A stretch of 64,000 nucleotides of DNA from Fasciola hepatica (GCA_948099385.1 CANUEZ040000193.1:8134501-8198500); one strand, 5' to 3'; shown: positions 32,836 to 44,410, counted from the stretch's first letter. Numbers and translations: made by a program. Notes: generated from the letters alone by a model not told the origin.

Positions 32836-34436
32836 GTTCATCCCATTTGCAGAAATGTATACAGTCCCATGAGAACATCGTCTTTCCCGGATCCTACCAT
32901 CAGTCTACCACACGACAAGGTAAGAATCATCATTTTATAGCATTTCAGTTTAGTCAATTTCACTGCTGCTGAGAAAGCCAAATAAAACAGCCTCACTAGA
33001 CTTGCAAACTGATCCGTTCGTGAATTCATTCTTCAGCTGGAGACACAGGAAGCGAAGTGTGACTGAGGTCCGACATGGGAACATCAACTGTGCAATCGCT
33101 TGATTGTGGGAATCAACTTCCAGTTTGGAACAGAGGTTGTTGCTTGCAACTGATCAGACCCTTCATCACGTTAGCTTAATTCGTGAAAAGTATCGGGAAG
33201 TAAATGCTGTTTCGGAGTCCACACTGTTCCATTTTTCCTAAAATCAAGTTGTTCGACACACGCAAAATTTACCTCATTTTACCAAGCCGATACGTTGTCT
33301 AGACAATCGGCCCCACTTGAGCGATCGATTCATTCGAAATCTTACCATAAATGTTCCGATTTGGACGAGTGTGTTTTATCTGGTCAGTTACGTCGTTGTT
33401 TCACATGTCCTCGTCGACGAGCTATGCGTTTTGCCTGTGGTGAGTTTGGTCACATTGATAGTGCTTGTAGAATTAGCCCAGCATATCGACAGAAGATCCA
33501 CTCAGCGTCATCTGACACTTCCTCACTTCCTATCAGGTTTTCGAAACTTGAATTAGCCCTCTTGTCAGAGAAGGTTCCACATTTTACCAGGAGTCTCTCA
33601 CTCAAGCGGGTAGTCAACACACTTTTATTGTTGACACTGGGCGTGTAGAATCCATCATTTCACCTAAAGATAAAAGTTGCGTTCATCCCATCGATATGAT
33701 TAATCCTATCAGTGTGGCTATTCCAGGTATTACTGGATACAAGCTCCCCCATGTCGGTTCTTGGATGGTTCTAACTCAGCTTCGTGACTCTGATCCCATT
33801 GAATTTAAGTTTTTGGTTTCTGATTCTGGAATTCCACTTCTTGGTTTTAAAGTTGATCGTAAACTGCACATCGACGTCGCTCTTCTAAACTCTTCAACCG
33901 ATTCATTGAATATACAACAGCTTTAAAAATGTTTAAAGGTTTCTGGTGGAATGCACATTCCTGGATCGAAGTTAGAGATATCTGGCCAACATCATTTTCC
34001 AAAGCGTAGAAAAACTCCTTTTGGCTGAAGAAAACCTCGCCTTCAAGCAATACATTTTGTGTGAGCGCGGAATTACTGTCTATGTGGAGTCGTCTGACTG
34101 GGCCACACCGAATCCGTTAGATGATCACAACTGCTCCGAGAGACCTGGCAGCGAGTACAAGGAGACTACTGCGGATCCTTCTTGGATAAGTGTTGCCCTC
34201 CTGTGATCATTGATGCTTTTCCCCGCTGATCAAAGGTATATTAAACAACTTCACCTACTGCTGACTCCACACAGACTACGCTCAGGAAAAGATTCAACAG
34301 AGGAGGAATTATGTTTGTGCCAGTTACTGACATTGACACAAATTTTGCTGCTAAACTTTCGGATAATTCGCTGTTGAAAAGTAAAACACACTGCTCTTCG
34401 TCACCCGCAGTCTGATGGTCTAGCAGATATCTTTGA
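32836..34436 (+). mobile_element. Ty3/gypsy-like remnant C nested in LINE copy 2 (internally deleted)
   Basis: Inserted block without counterpart in LINE copy 1. It contains gag-like sequence with a damaged zinc knuckle (ACGEFGHIDSACR, first Cys missing) near 33,425-33,465, a protease (33,567-33,926), the start of RT (GGMHIPGSKLEISGQHHFPK, then KRRKTPF) to about 34,110, and at the right edge RHPQSDGLADIFE at about 34,398-34,436, the family integrase motif HPQSxGLxERF. RT core, RNase H and most of integrase are missing. The protease sequence differs enough from remnants A and B to suggest another lineage. Confidence 0.68.
33567..33926 (+). pseudogene. gypsy C aspartic protease
   Basis: Uninterrupted frame of about 120 codons, unusually intact for this region. 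The active site FIVDTGRVESI has Asp-Thr-Gly at 33,633-33,641. Then IPGITGYKLPHVGSW matches the flap-side block (family ITGVTGHxLPxxG). FKFLVSDSGIPLLGFKVDRKL matches the C-terminal FLVxxxGPxILGLxxLxxL block. Such proteases cleave gag-pol into mature proteins. The fold's key motifs are present, but the surrounding polyprotein is truncated, so it cannot act in a functional element. Confidence 0.75.
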
Positions 34437-34535
34437 ATGAAGTTTGTTTTGTGATTCCCCATACATTTTCGAACCTGATCTTGCCATTGACAATTCATTG
34501 AACATCACAACTGTACACCGAGTTGTACACGCCCA

Positions 34536-35830
34536 TTATCCACTTAAGTAGTAATTCCTGTGGGTTCTATTTGAGGCTCTTACGGCTGACCAAGATACAA
34601 CAACCAGCAACCCTAAGAAGCGATGGATATCTGCATCCTCAGTTAAGCAGTTAGATGCTCGCAGAATGAATCCTCTCAATTCCAGATATAATAGAACACA
34701 GAGGTGCCTTAAACGCCAATTGATTCTGAGCCTGAGAAACGGCCGTGAATAGTAGTGTATTGTGGAAGTGGAAAAAGCTGCAGCGATGAGCAGCAGCTGC
34801 AATCTTATCCGTCTAAGCGAAAACACCCGTTCTCGAAAGTCAGGCGGTATGGAACTGTTCTATGAGACAAACGGCCCACTGATTCGAACTCAGGAGCTTC
34901 GTCTAGTCCGTTGGGAGAAGCATTTTAAGAAGCAGTTCAACTGGATTTTATCCCCCACAGGCTTGTTGAGAAGCGTCATAGCTACAACTGTGGTTGTAGA
35001 TAGTGGTCCTCTATCAATGAAGAGGTTCTTTGTGAGCTAGGCTACCTAGATGACATGAGACTGCTTGACCAGATGAGTTGCCACGTCTAATTTCAAGGAT
35101 GATGGCTCATAATTGGTATTGGAGTTGGCAAAACTCCTCGATTTGGTAGGTCACAGTGAACAAGTTCCAGAGTGTTGGAAATAATCTGTGCTTGCGCCAA
35201 GGATGGTGATTCCTCTTGTGGTAACCACCCGAGAATAATTTCGGTTAGCATCACATCTCAAATGCTTCCATTAAGCATTTCCAACCACTCTTCAGCCACT
35301 CGAGAACAGTGCCCCAGAGTGCATCAAGTTGGGTTGGGACTTGATCTCGGTTGTGCTGAATATATCTGTACTCTCTCACAAATTTCGAACACAGGCACAC
35401 ATTTTATAGGTCAATTCCCCACCTGTTTCTTGATCCTTTAAGCGATCTGAGACTCAGCTTACCACATAGTTCATAGCCTTCAGTTGAAGTGTGTATCAGA
35501 GAAATTCCGTCCCTCCCTAAAGTCCTTTTATGTGAACAGCCTAGGTCGTGTTAGGTTTCACTGTTCTCCTTCACCCGAGTTCACCACGAGAAGTGGTTTG
35601 CATCGGGGTTACCCCTTTCTTCCTTCCTCTTTACCTTCGTGATTGATACGGTCCCAGATAGAGCATTTTTGTCAGGTGATGATAGTAACATCAAACGTTT
35701 ACCTAGTTGAAATGTCTTAAAACATGAATATGCGAGTGACATCGTTCCCCTTTATGAAGACCCAGGTAAGTTGCAAGCTTTTATGTGCAACATGAATAGC
35801 TGTGTATCAATGATTGGTATGCGTTTTTCA
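34536..35830 (+). pseudogene. LINE copy 2 linker and reverse transcriptase, with YASD
   Basis: The open segment 34,762-35,040 contains MEVEKAAAMSSSCNLIRLSE and LVRWEKHFKKQFNW, the linker blocks of this LINE family (EKAAAAGNxxxLFRLI; LDRWAEHFKEQF). CGNHPR near 35,220 (family CDNHRGI) follows. FTFVIDT lies near 35,632-35,652, the catalytic box YASD at 35,729-35,740 followed by IVPLYEDPGKLQAF, and IGMRFS at about 35,815. As in copy 1, the second catalytic Asp is Ser. Numerous stops and frameshifts. Confidence 0.75.
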
Positions 35831-36360
35831 ATATGATGTTGCAGGATTTGGTTGGTCCACTAAACTTTTCATTATCTGGAGAATCAAAGACTCGGTTGAA
35901 TAATTGTTTTCTGGGCAGCGTGATTTTACTGGAGGACAGATATTGGTTAAGGTCTCATTGTGTGTGTCATCTGTGGCTTTGATACGAAATATGGCTATCA
36001 ATCAAGAGTCGGGTGCGCGCTGTAGCAGTCAAGCCCGTACTTCGCTGTGGGTAATAAACACGGCCACTACTGATGGAGGGTATGAGATTATTGTTATCTG
36101 AACGCCTACGCGTGCATGTCCCCTGACAGGATTCCTCGGCACGCCATATTCGGTTAGGCGAGTACCTGTTGGAAAATGAGTAAGGATGGCCAGTCAATGA
36201 CATGCAAGAATGAAATAAAAAATCAAACCAAATCGAAGCAAACCTTCACCAATCAAGACAGAAAAAACGCTGGAATATGTCATTTGCTGCAAAATCTTCC
36301 AGATCTAAGAATTGCAAATTCCTGAGGCACGTCCCAAAGCTTCGGCATAGTCAGAAAAAC

Positions 36361-36661
36361 TTAATCAGGCACGGATGATGATATTGTGGATCAACTCAAT
36401 TCTACTAAACTACTTGCTTCTTGTGGCAGTCCTCTTTCATATTCACCCGTTGAAGAATTTGAAACCTTTTCCCAATCTGATATTTTTCTACTTATTCACG
36501 AGCCAAAATATTCTCATTCTCACTCTAGTCCGGAGGAGCTTTCCCCTAAAAGTCTTGAGTACAGTAGAATTCTAGCTTGCGCAACCCATGTCAGCTTTGT
36601 CGGTAAACTGTTCGACGCAACTAACACAGAAAAACGAGCTCATCTAACAGTCTTTCACTAG
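36361..36661 (+). CDS. Open coding-like segment, unidentified
   Basis: About 95 open codons from near 36,372 to a stop at 36,659, with balanced composition: DDDIVDQLNSTKLLASCGS, then EEFETFSQSDIFLLIHEPKY, a Ser/His/Pro stretch HSHSSPEELSPKSLEYSR and ATHVSFVGKLFDATNTEK. A possible acceptor (AATCAG) precedes it. It follows the LINE copy 2 tail but matches none of the LINE or gypsy blocks found here. It could be a terminal exon of a host gene or part of an unrecognised element. Confidence 0.35.
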
Positions 36662-37829
36662 AAGAACTATAAGCAGTGAGAAACTCATTTCTTGTTGTCT
36701 TTAAACACACCTTCCCTCATTGTCAGGTTGCCCGCAGAACAAAGAGGTCCACAGTTGATAGTAAAGAATTCTCAAAAACACCACATTACCCCGTCCTAAT
36801 ACAGACGCGTCCGATCTGTCCGTTGTGTACTTCATGGATATTCTTCAGCCTCTGATTCAGCACACAGATCCTTTCTTACTTCTTGAAAATCTTGAATCTT
36901 TCCAAGGTCCCTGACAAATAATTAGATGGGCTCTCTATCCATAACGAACACAGAGCTGTCGGTAGGTCATGCATATGACAGCCATAAAGGGGACTAGACT
37001 TTATTCAAGTACAGTTCTCTGATTGAAGAAATACAATGTAAACCCCAAGCATGACCTCCCGCGGATTAGTATTGCCCAAAGCATTAAATTTATTCTCAAT
37101 TGCTTGCAAATCAAGAGGAACAATTGACGCAAACTCCCTTGTTGAAAAGGGCTGGAGGTTATTCATGCCAAATTGCAAGCAATAAATCCACGGTATTGGT
37201 TCCTCTCATAATGAAGAGGCAACGAAACACTCCTCATAAAACAGGAACAGTAGGAAGGGAGTGCGGGTTATATTCATACTGTTTATTGTCGAGTCGACCA
37301 GTCGCTTGCATAGATTTTTTACCACGCAGTGCAGAAATCCAGGAAAGGATAATAGTTTCCTGAGATCAGTTCAATTATGGATTATTCCATGGTTCTGTGT
37401 TCTTTCTCTTCTATATCCCACTGCAATCGGTAACCTCTGTGTATTCTCCCTACTGGAGGCGGTCAAATAAGCTGACAATATTGTTCAAGATGGGTTGGTA
37501 ATTATTTTGTGTGATTGATTCTATGCGTATGCTGAAACTCATTCGAAACGAGTAACACTTAATTGAAGGAGAAATGTGTGCATTACTTGAAATTTACTAT
37601 CTAGTTTGATATGAAAATTCACCCTAGAACCACAGGAATGTCCCAGTAAAGATTTGGCGAAAATGTCTATTCACCAGCCTTACACATTTTGAATTTATGG
37701 AATTATATACAATAACCAAGGTTCTGGCTATTTTACCGCCATTTAATATGCTGGGTTTGTAGTTCCTAAAACAATTTCGCGCCCACAAAGAGGGGCTGCA
37801 TAATTCGAATTTTATTGTCTTTACTGTAG
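36662..37829. other. Unassigned spacer
   Basis: Frames of 60-95 codons on both strands show no domains. No repeat partner was recognised in the window. Confidence 0.45.
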
Positions 37830-38009
37830 GAAACAGATGCAATATGCCCTGATTCAAACAGATGAGAAAGAACAATTTGCATACCCACGTGCTCGAATGT
37901 TTTTGCACTCAGACACCAATCTGCTAACTGTCACTGCAAATGGAAGATCCAATCGTATTTTTGGCATAATGAACGAGTCTTCCTGTTATCTCGTCACTCT
38001 GTTACCTAG
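37830..38009 (+). CDS. Candidate exon, 180 nt, symmetric phase (unidentified)
   Basis: The acceptor is excellent (TTTTATTGTCTTTACTGTAG before 37,830) and GT follows at 38,010. The 180-nt block is open in one frame, beginning KQMQYALIQTDEKEQFAYPR and ending SSCYLVTLLP, with DTNLLTVTANGRSNRIFG in the middle. It begins and ends in the same phase, so it could be spliced in or out without a frame change. A second acceptor with a good pyrimidine tract lies at about 38,087 and leads in phase to a stop after about a dozen codons. No family was recognised. Confidence 0.3.
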
Positions 38010-38944
38010 GTTACATAGTGTGATATTGAGTTTTAAAATGAACCAAAATTACCATGAATTTTTATTGATTTATTTTCCATTCACAGTTGTTGCGTCGTCA
38101 CTTATCTTGCATTTACAAATAACTAATATTGGAATCAGGATTGAGATACGCAAATCATGAGTGGAGGTAAATATCACTTATCCATTTACAACTTACAGTG
38201 TCGGCATAAACCAAAAAATCAAGTAGTAATAGCAATAGACTTTGGTTACCGTGTCAAACTGCGTGCAACGACGGAAGTTAGAATTAATGGGGTCAGTGGA
38301 CGATGTGATTGTTTGGTCTTGCTTGGAGTCTGAAATCGCGTATGAAATTGGCAAATCACAGTTTTACTTCCTACCTCAGGAATACTGTTTTCGGAGAAGT
38401 ACTGGAAGAATCAAGAAAAAAATCATGTCTAGGCAATTTCTTGAGCTCTCTTTATTTCTGTCTACTGGTTGCCAATGCTGAAAGTGTGCGGTATCGCGAA
38501 ATTCTAGTCCTTCTGTTTGAAAATATCGCAAACTTTTAGATTTCGATCTAACTTTGCTAATCACATGCGACTCTAATGGATCCAATATATTCTCCAAATT
38601 TAGTGGTGCTTTTCAACAGTAGCTTTAGGATATTCAGTTGCTCCTATTCAAAAGTAGATTGGGGAGTAGGCCTATTTGATATTTGGTGTAGTTTCAAGGT
38701 ACATCCGACCATTTTCATTTTAAAATTAAGCCGTGTTCAATTAGAGGATTTTCATAGTCAAATAATGGTTTGGTTGATATCATGGTGATTAGTGAAATAG
38801 ATTTTGAAACAAACATGCTGGGTTTATTATGCAAGGAGCGAAGCGACCAGAGCCAGGTATTTGTGATGCACCAATTTTTAGTCAATCAAGGTTGACCAGC
38901 GGGACAGAATGATGCACTCAGTTAAAATCTATAATGTGCAGAAG

Positions 38945-39190
38945 TTAGCAGCGCTCTGGGAAATTGTATTTAGTATTCCCAATAAAAAAATTCGCACGGA
39001 CGAAACCTGTGAGTTCTGCTATGGTAGTAACAGTGATCACGACTGTACTGACAACAACGAGAATGTTGAGCATCAAAACTGCTGATTTTACGAAATAATA
39101 AATCTGCCCTCTTTCTGCCAATCTAATAGAGTCAAGTAGTATAATCCGCCTACTAACGAGGACTATCCAAGTGAATATATCTAACGTCAT
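38945..39190 (-). CDS. Candidate membrane-protein exon or ORF (unidentified)
   Basis: An ATG-initiated minus frame of 81 codons contains a strong hydrophobic run, SAVLMLNILVVVSTVVITVT, long enough for a transmembrane helix, after a weaker one (DIFTWIVLV). It ends at a stop after NTKYNFPERC. No homology was recognised and the splice context is not convincing. AT-rich DNA often yields hydrophobic frames by chance, so this is weak. Confidence 0.18.
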   Translation of the reverse strand: MTLDIFTWIVLVSRRIILLDSIRLAERGQIYYFVKSAVLMLNILVVVSTVVITVTTIAELTGFVRANFFIGNTKYNFPERC

Positions 39191-39867
39191 TGTTTATTCT
39201 GTTCAGTGGGCACGTTGCATCAAAATATGATGTGCTCACAGTATAAGAGAATACAGTTATGCGTTCCATTGGCTTAAGTAATCCCTGTGATCATGACTAC
39301 ACCCAATCTCTGCGCTGTTGGAATTCTTCAGGGCCTTTCATCGACGTGAGGTTCGTTGGGGCTGCTTCCAACACATTCGCCTAACAGGCACCACATTTTT
39401 TATTCTCATAATTTCTGTAAACTGCTAATCAAAGGTTTTCCAAGGATATAGGTTTATGCCAGGTTTCACTTTGTTACCACACAGCTAAAATGTTGTGCTT
39501 CCATGTAAATGGCAATTTATTAGAGGTCATGGAGGGTTTATCATTGCTGGCTGACACACTTGAGACTAAAGACAATTACATTGCGCCAATGATCTGGTCG
39601 CTACAGAGATAACAGGGAGGTAACACTAGAGGTTTGTTTGCATTACATGTATGGTCCGTGAGAAAAGCAACGTTGCATTCACATGCTACATCGCACAAGT
39701 TTGAGTAGGAAATCGGAAAATGCGTGGCATCAACACACAATAAAATGTTCAGACCGAAGATTCATATCTGTCAAGTCATTCAGTGAGGAAAGGTAGTCCC
39801 CTGCAAGTTAATTGATGAAACAACCTCTGGACTGTCCTTCTTGCTTCCCATTCATTTACGTTCACAG

Positions 39868-40479
39868 TGCAAAGATGTCCCACTAGAAATTCGATTAGTG
39901 TGCAACGCAAAGGGTTAGAGATGTATTATCAAAGTGTGCTCATTCATCTAGAACCACTTTTTGTGGTCACGCGCTTACCATCGGTGAGTTACACGAGTGC
40001 GCTGCTATCAGTTGGATTTCCATTGGAAACACTGTGTGAGCATATCGCAAGTGATTTCAAACAAACGGGGTAAAACCGCTGCAGGCGGAGTGCCTTCGTG
40101 GGTTAATTATGGTGAGTTCACAAAAAACATCGTGTGGTTCATTAGTATACTAAATGGAACAATCTTAGTGATATCATTTGATGACTCATTGCACATCACT
40201 CCTTATTTAATTTTGTGTTCAAAGTGGCAAGTGAAAGGTGTACACACCAAACCGGAACTCCGATCTCGGCTACTTGCTTGACGAATTACATCCCTGGTCA
40301 TGGTTGGTGTAAAGGCAGGCTTGTTACCAGCACACAATACTTGGTCATATACATGAAAGGTTTGTGTTATAGGAAATACTGTATATCAGTCGGATCAGCA
40401 GGGCGACAGCAAAAAATCAACAGCCGGTCCAGAAGGCAAAAATGAAGCACCAGTTTGTATGGTTGCTAGATTTGAATAG
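39868..40479 (+). CDS. Three-exon candidate gene 3' end (unidentified)
   Basis: Three open blocks with splice signals in matching phase. Exon a, 39,868-39,983: acceptor TTTACGTTCACAG, donor TCG/GTGAGT, ending FVVTRLPS. A 28-nt intron follows (39,984-40,011). Exon b, 40,012-40,111: LDFHWKHCVSISQVISNKRG, then KTAAGGVPSWVNY, donor G/GTGAGT. The next intron is 261 nt (40,112-40,372). Exon c, 40,373-40,479: a G from exon b and GA complete a Gly codon, then NTVYQSDQQGDSKKSTAGPE and on to APVCMVARFE and a TAG stop. Very short introns are known in flatworms. Exon a needs one nucleotide from an earlier exon, not found. No family was recognised; chance alignment of splice-like sites cannot be excluded. 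Confidence 0.35.
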
Positions 40480-41444
40480 ACAAAAGCAGTTTGTTCCGTT
40501 TTTCTAATGGAGATGTGGATATGCACTTGATATAACAATAGTAAACCTAATTTGATACTTCTATCCTCATTTGGAAACAATTTTGATGAAGTCGTTCATC
40601 ATCTAGAGGTTATCCATGCAGAAATGTGGTTGTATTCTGACATTCCGTGGAATCCAAATCTACTGGAATACTCGGCTACCTAAACGACACTCCCACTGTT
40701 GTTTATGTCTTTTAGCTGGGTAGTCACAACTAATGATCACGTCAATTGTTGTCATTTACTTCGCGATACAAAATTTTGATTTGGTTTTATCAAGGAGTAA
40801 ACAGTCTATAGAGTGAAGTAAGGTCATTGCCTACCCAGTTGTGAATGAATATAAAGAATGAATAATCTGGTTAATACACCAAATTTACTGAAAGCAAAAA
40901 TATTTTACTGACTCAGTATCGGGTTTGTTCCGTTTTATGCTCCAATTTCAGCCAGTAAGAGAAACGATTGGACTTGGTGTTTGTGGTAAATTGACGATCT
41001 ATCACACACATAAGGGCAAAACACCTAACGAATTTCTTAGGAATAAAAGACTACAATGAAATAACAAATAGCGAGGCGATCACTGGTTGTAGCACAGAAC
41101 CTTAATGGCAACAAACATCTTCAGATTGTGGGCTTTGAATACAGCTTAATCTTATTGGACAGAGCAATAAGGTTTTGTAATGAATGTGTTTTGTGGCTAA
41201 ATAAATCAGCGTTGCGGAATTCACCGCTAACTTTTGAATGACTAATTTAAGTGAAGTATACGCCAACCTAGTCTCGGGAGAGAAAACCCAGAGGGAAATC
41301 GTGTGAATACTACACAATGTAATTTTGCTATTCGAGCTGATTCGCAAGCGTTCCATCCATGTCACTTGTGACAAGCGATTTCACTAAACGTCATACGATA
41401 GTGGTTACAATCAACAAAATAATACTTTGTTGCTTTCCTGTTAG

Positions 41445-41595
41445 AGTAACAGAAGCCGTAAGCGTCGATCGAACTTGCAATAAAACTTCTCAGCCCGAAG
41501 TGATCATTAGATTCAGCGACTTGAAGAAACTGAAATCGACGTACCGAGCAATTCTTACATATTCCGTGTCCTTCTCTTTCACAATGAGAGCTTAA
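41445..41595 (+). CDS. Candidate terminal exon with poly(A) signal (unidentified)
   Basis: The acceptor is strong (CTTTGTTGCTTTCCTGTTAG), then about 49 open codons to a TAA stop at 41,593-41,595: VTEAVSVDRTCNKTSQPEVI, then RFSDLKKLKSTYRAILTY, ending SFTMRA. An AATAAA lies 50 bp downstream at 41,646, where a poly(A) signal would be expected. No domain was recognised. It could be an alternative end of the candidate gene at 39.9 kb, but the phase relation was not established. Confidence 0.33.
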
Positions 41596-43213
41596 TCACA
41601 CAAATACACATACAAACACACACAGACACGTGAATATTCTGACGGAATAAATATTTTTTTATACAGCACAAAAACTCAGAGGCATGTATTCCTGCAGGCT
41701 ACAGACTAATCGGTGAACACCTAATGCAAACCTACAGAGTTATTTCTCGCATGCACTACTGAGCCTTCTGAAAATGATGAAATATTTCCTCGACCATACT
41801 ATGCCCAAGGATTTATTTCCTTCTTCAAGGGTACACCATTTCATTTCAGCAGAACCATTCAGCTTCGAGTTAGGTTACTTCAATAATCGTAATGGCTTGT
41901 GTGTTGTGCTTTTGGTCAGGCCGGCAAAGTAGACTTATAGGTGCCGTCTGTGGATTGGACCCAAAGTAAAATAAAACACATAAACGTTGACATTGTCAAA
42001 AAACGTCGTATGTCCCTGGTGAAAATTTCGGTAAAACAGTGTGAAGCTACTGTTGATGCATGACCTTAGATTATTTCAAAACTGTTCTCTGATAACAAGC
42101 GAAACAAAACTCGTTTGAAAAAACGAAATTATTGTAATGACTTTCATGACAACCAAACACTTGATCTGTCACGCTATTGAGGTTTGAATTATATATTATT
42201 GTAAGTAAAACCGAATTGTTGGTGAAGATGTTCACAAGATGGTGATTTATGATATATTAGGGAATTTTAAAGCCCTTTCTGTAGCGGGATTATTTCGAGA
42301 ATTCTTGCGCGAAACACGTTTTGAATGCTGAGCGTTCAAGAGGCCAAGTCAGAATAAGGCGGATTTGCAGGCACGTTCAAGGAAAATTCACGTTTCCTTT
42401 GTGAATCAATTTTATCGTTGCGTAGATAGATAGAGAGGTCAACACTACCCGGGCTGAAGCATAATAACCTGTCAATAAGATGCAGGCTTATGCAAAAATG
42501 TGAGAAGGATATTGACTGATTATCCACATGATGAGTGTGAACAAAGACGTCTGCTAAGATGAAACAGGATAAAAGTGGTATGCCAGCATTGAGGACTTTC
42601 TGGAGTCGAAACCAGTACGTCCTACTGAGTGAAAACGTACCAATATATACATGAATTCGCTGCAAAAGTCATACCGAATTAGTGATGTTCAGTGCGGCAA
42701 AGTGCGGACATTGATCACTCTGCCCCCGGTTACTGATGCATGATATCTCCATGTGCGTATCTTCCTAGAAATGCTCTGTGACTTTGTACGCTTTGGAAGG
42801 CATACAATTTCAAACCCTCCACGACTGTCCTGACTAAACTATGTTGACACTAATTTTATGGACTCAGTATTAATGGATACTCCCGATTATCAATATTTGA
42901 TTGAGTAATTGAGATGGAGTCGGATTATATCATACCACTTCTATATAGATGTGGATGGTTGGAACTGGAAGTTGCATTGTAATACTACTTCGAAATACGC
43001 AATTCGATCATTTAACGTTCGAGCTCAAATTATTTCTTTCACGTGATTTCATAACATGGGTGGCTTGGGGAATCTAATTGCCTCAGGCCAGTGGGTTTTG
43101 TGAAGTGTTGTTTCTTCTGTCTAAATAAGAAAGATTTTTCTCAAACTGTTGAATTTGACCAGATTAGTTTGATATCTAGACGTAAATGAATGGTATGTTT
43201 TTTTACTGATTAG

Positions 43214-43302
43214 GTGTAACAGCGCAGTTTACCGGAACCTCACCCACCAGACACAAGGAAATGCAACCGAACTCCTCATGTGAAGATGGATATTGCGAAT
43301 AG
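43214..43302 (+). CDS. Candidate short terminal exon (unidentified)
   Basis: A pyrimidine-containing acceptor (TTTTTTACTGATTAG) is followed by 29 open codons, VTAQFTGTSPTRHKEMQPNS, then SCEDGYCE and a TAG stop at 43,300-43,302. The polar, low-complexity composition suits a protein C-terminus. At this length it is only suggestive. Confidence 0.22.
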
Positions 43303-44188
43303 TTTTTTTGGAATTAAGTCCGGAAGAAAGATCGTCTCTTGATCGAGATTTTACCCGGAAACTGTTGGAAAACGTCTGAATGAATTTTCGGCCTACATCA
43401 TGCCAAATCCACAGTATAAGTTCAGATTAAGAAATAATAAACTGGAAGAAGTGCCATTGGTTCCAAATCATCCCCAAAATAATTGGGATCTAAATTTCTC
43501 AACGGTGCTGTTATACATGAGTTGAAAAGTTGGTTCTGGTTATAAGTTATGATTAACAACCATTGCAATAATGATGACGAGTTTTGTGTCCTATTCAAAA
43601 TACTTTTTTAGTTAAATAGACCCTCAGTCCACAGTTTCCCCATAGCCATAACGTGTTAGAATATAAATCAAACGTAAAAATGTGAACAAGGCAAAGCGAA
43701 ATATTAAAGCGATGGTACTGGTGAAAGGCTTAGGGAGAAAATAAATACAATGTTCGTAAATAAGGACCTCGAGATTTGAACACTGACTTCTGAGTCACTA
43801 TTTCAAGTCAATTTTTACCAAAGCTGAATTCATGCTAGAAAATTTTTCAAATCCGGATAAGGCTTGGATCATTTGAATGTATGCCGAAGCCGAATAAAAC
43901 AATTTCACACATTGTGTATACTGGGGAAATTTGAGTCTCATCCTCAAACATCTGCTTTTCAAACAGTTATTGGCAATTTGTATGTGTAAGCTTGAGGAAA
44001 ATGATAAATGAAATTTAATTATCAGCCGTTGAAAAATGATGAAAAAAAGACAAGCAGACGAATTCTCTCTCTCTTTATAAATCTCACTTGGAATATATCT
44101 CTCACCCTAAATGCTGTATTCTACATGAGAAAATGCATAGATAATAAATCACATAGGTTATCTGATAAGCAAAAACAATAATCGTTAC

Positions 44189-44331
44189 CTCGAATAACTT
44201 TACCAGTAAGAGATTGGGTTGGATTAATAAATAACGCGACAACAGTTCCAAAAAATGTGCTCATAAATGAAAAGTTGCAGAGGCAATGTTCGGCTGCTTC
44301 ATCCTTGTTAGAATTTATCACCAATGCACAT
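44189..44331 (-). CDS. Candidate exon with hydrophobic segment (unidentified)
   Basis: Minus-strand block bounded by an AG acceptor (GACTCGACAG, poor pyrimidine tract) and a good donor CGAG/GTAACG. The open frame reads CALVINSNKDEAAEHCLCNF, then SFMSTFFGTVVALFINP, a likely membrane-spanning stretch, and QSLTGKVIRG. It abuts the SINE-like segment at 44,350-44,410. It resembles transporter-like sequence only in general character; no family was recognised. Confidence 0.25.
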
Positions 44332-44349
44332 CTGTCGAGTCGTTATTGT

Positions 44350-44410
44350 GACTCTATCCCGTGAATACACGATCATGAGCTGAAGACCTAACGACCAAGC
44401 TATCCGGATC
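44350..44410 (-). repeat. tRNA-derived SINE-like segment with CAT anticodon position
   Basis: The minus strand reads GATAGCTTGGTCGTTAGG, very close to a tRNA D-arm/A box. CTCATGA follows at the anticodon-loop position (CAT, as in tRNA-Met), then ACGGGATAGAGTC in place of the T-arm GGGTTCGAGTC. Stem pairing is broken and the B box is mutated, so it is a relic and not a tRNA gene. Confidence 0.42.

Larger units (their letters stand above)
31339..36225 (+). mobile_element. RTE/SR2-like LINE, copy 2, split by a gypsy insertion
   Basis: Collinear with copy 1: 5' region from about 31,339, endonuclease 31,750-32,315, linker to 32,835, then a foreign block 32,836-34,436, after which the linker resumes with TTTGTGATTCCCCATACATTTTC (compare 7,755 in copy 1). 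The RT follows, and the C-terminal region runs to about 36,225, ending in a GGCCAGTCAATGACATGCAAG tail (family GGQSMTWQ). Decayed throughout. Because it contains no tandem units, it shows the ancestral single-copy structure of the 5' half. Confidence 0.78.
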
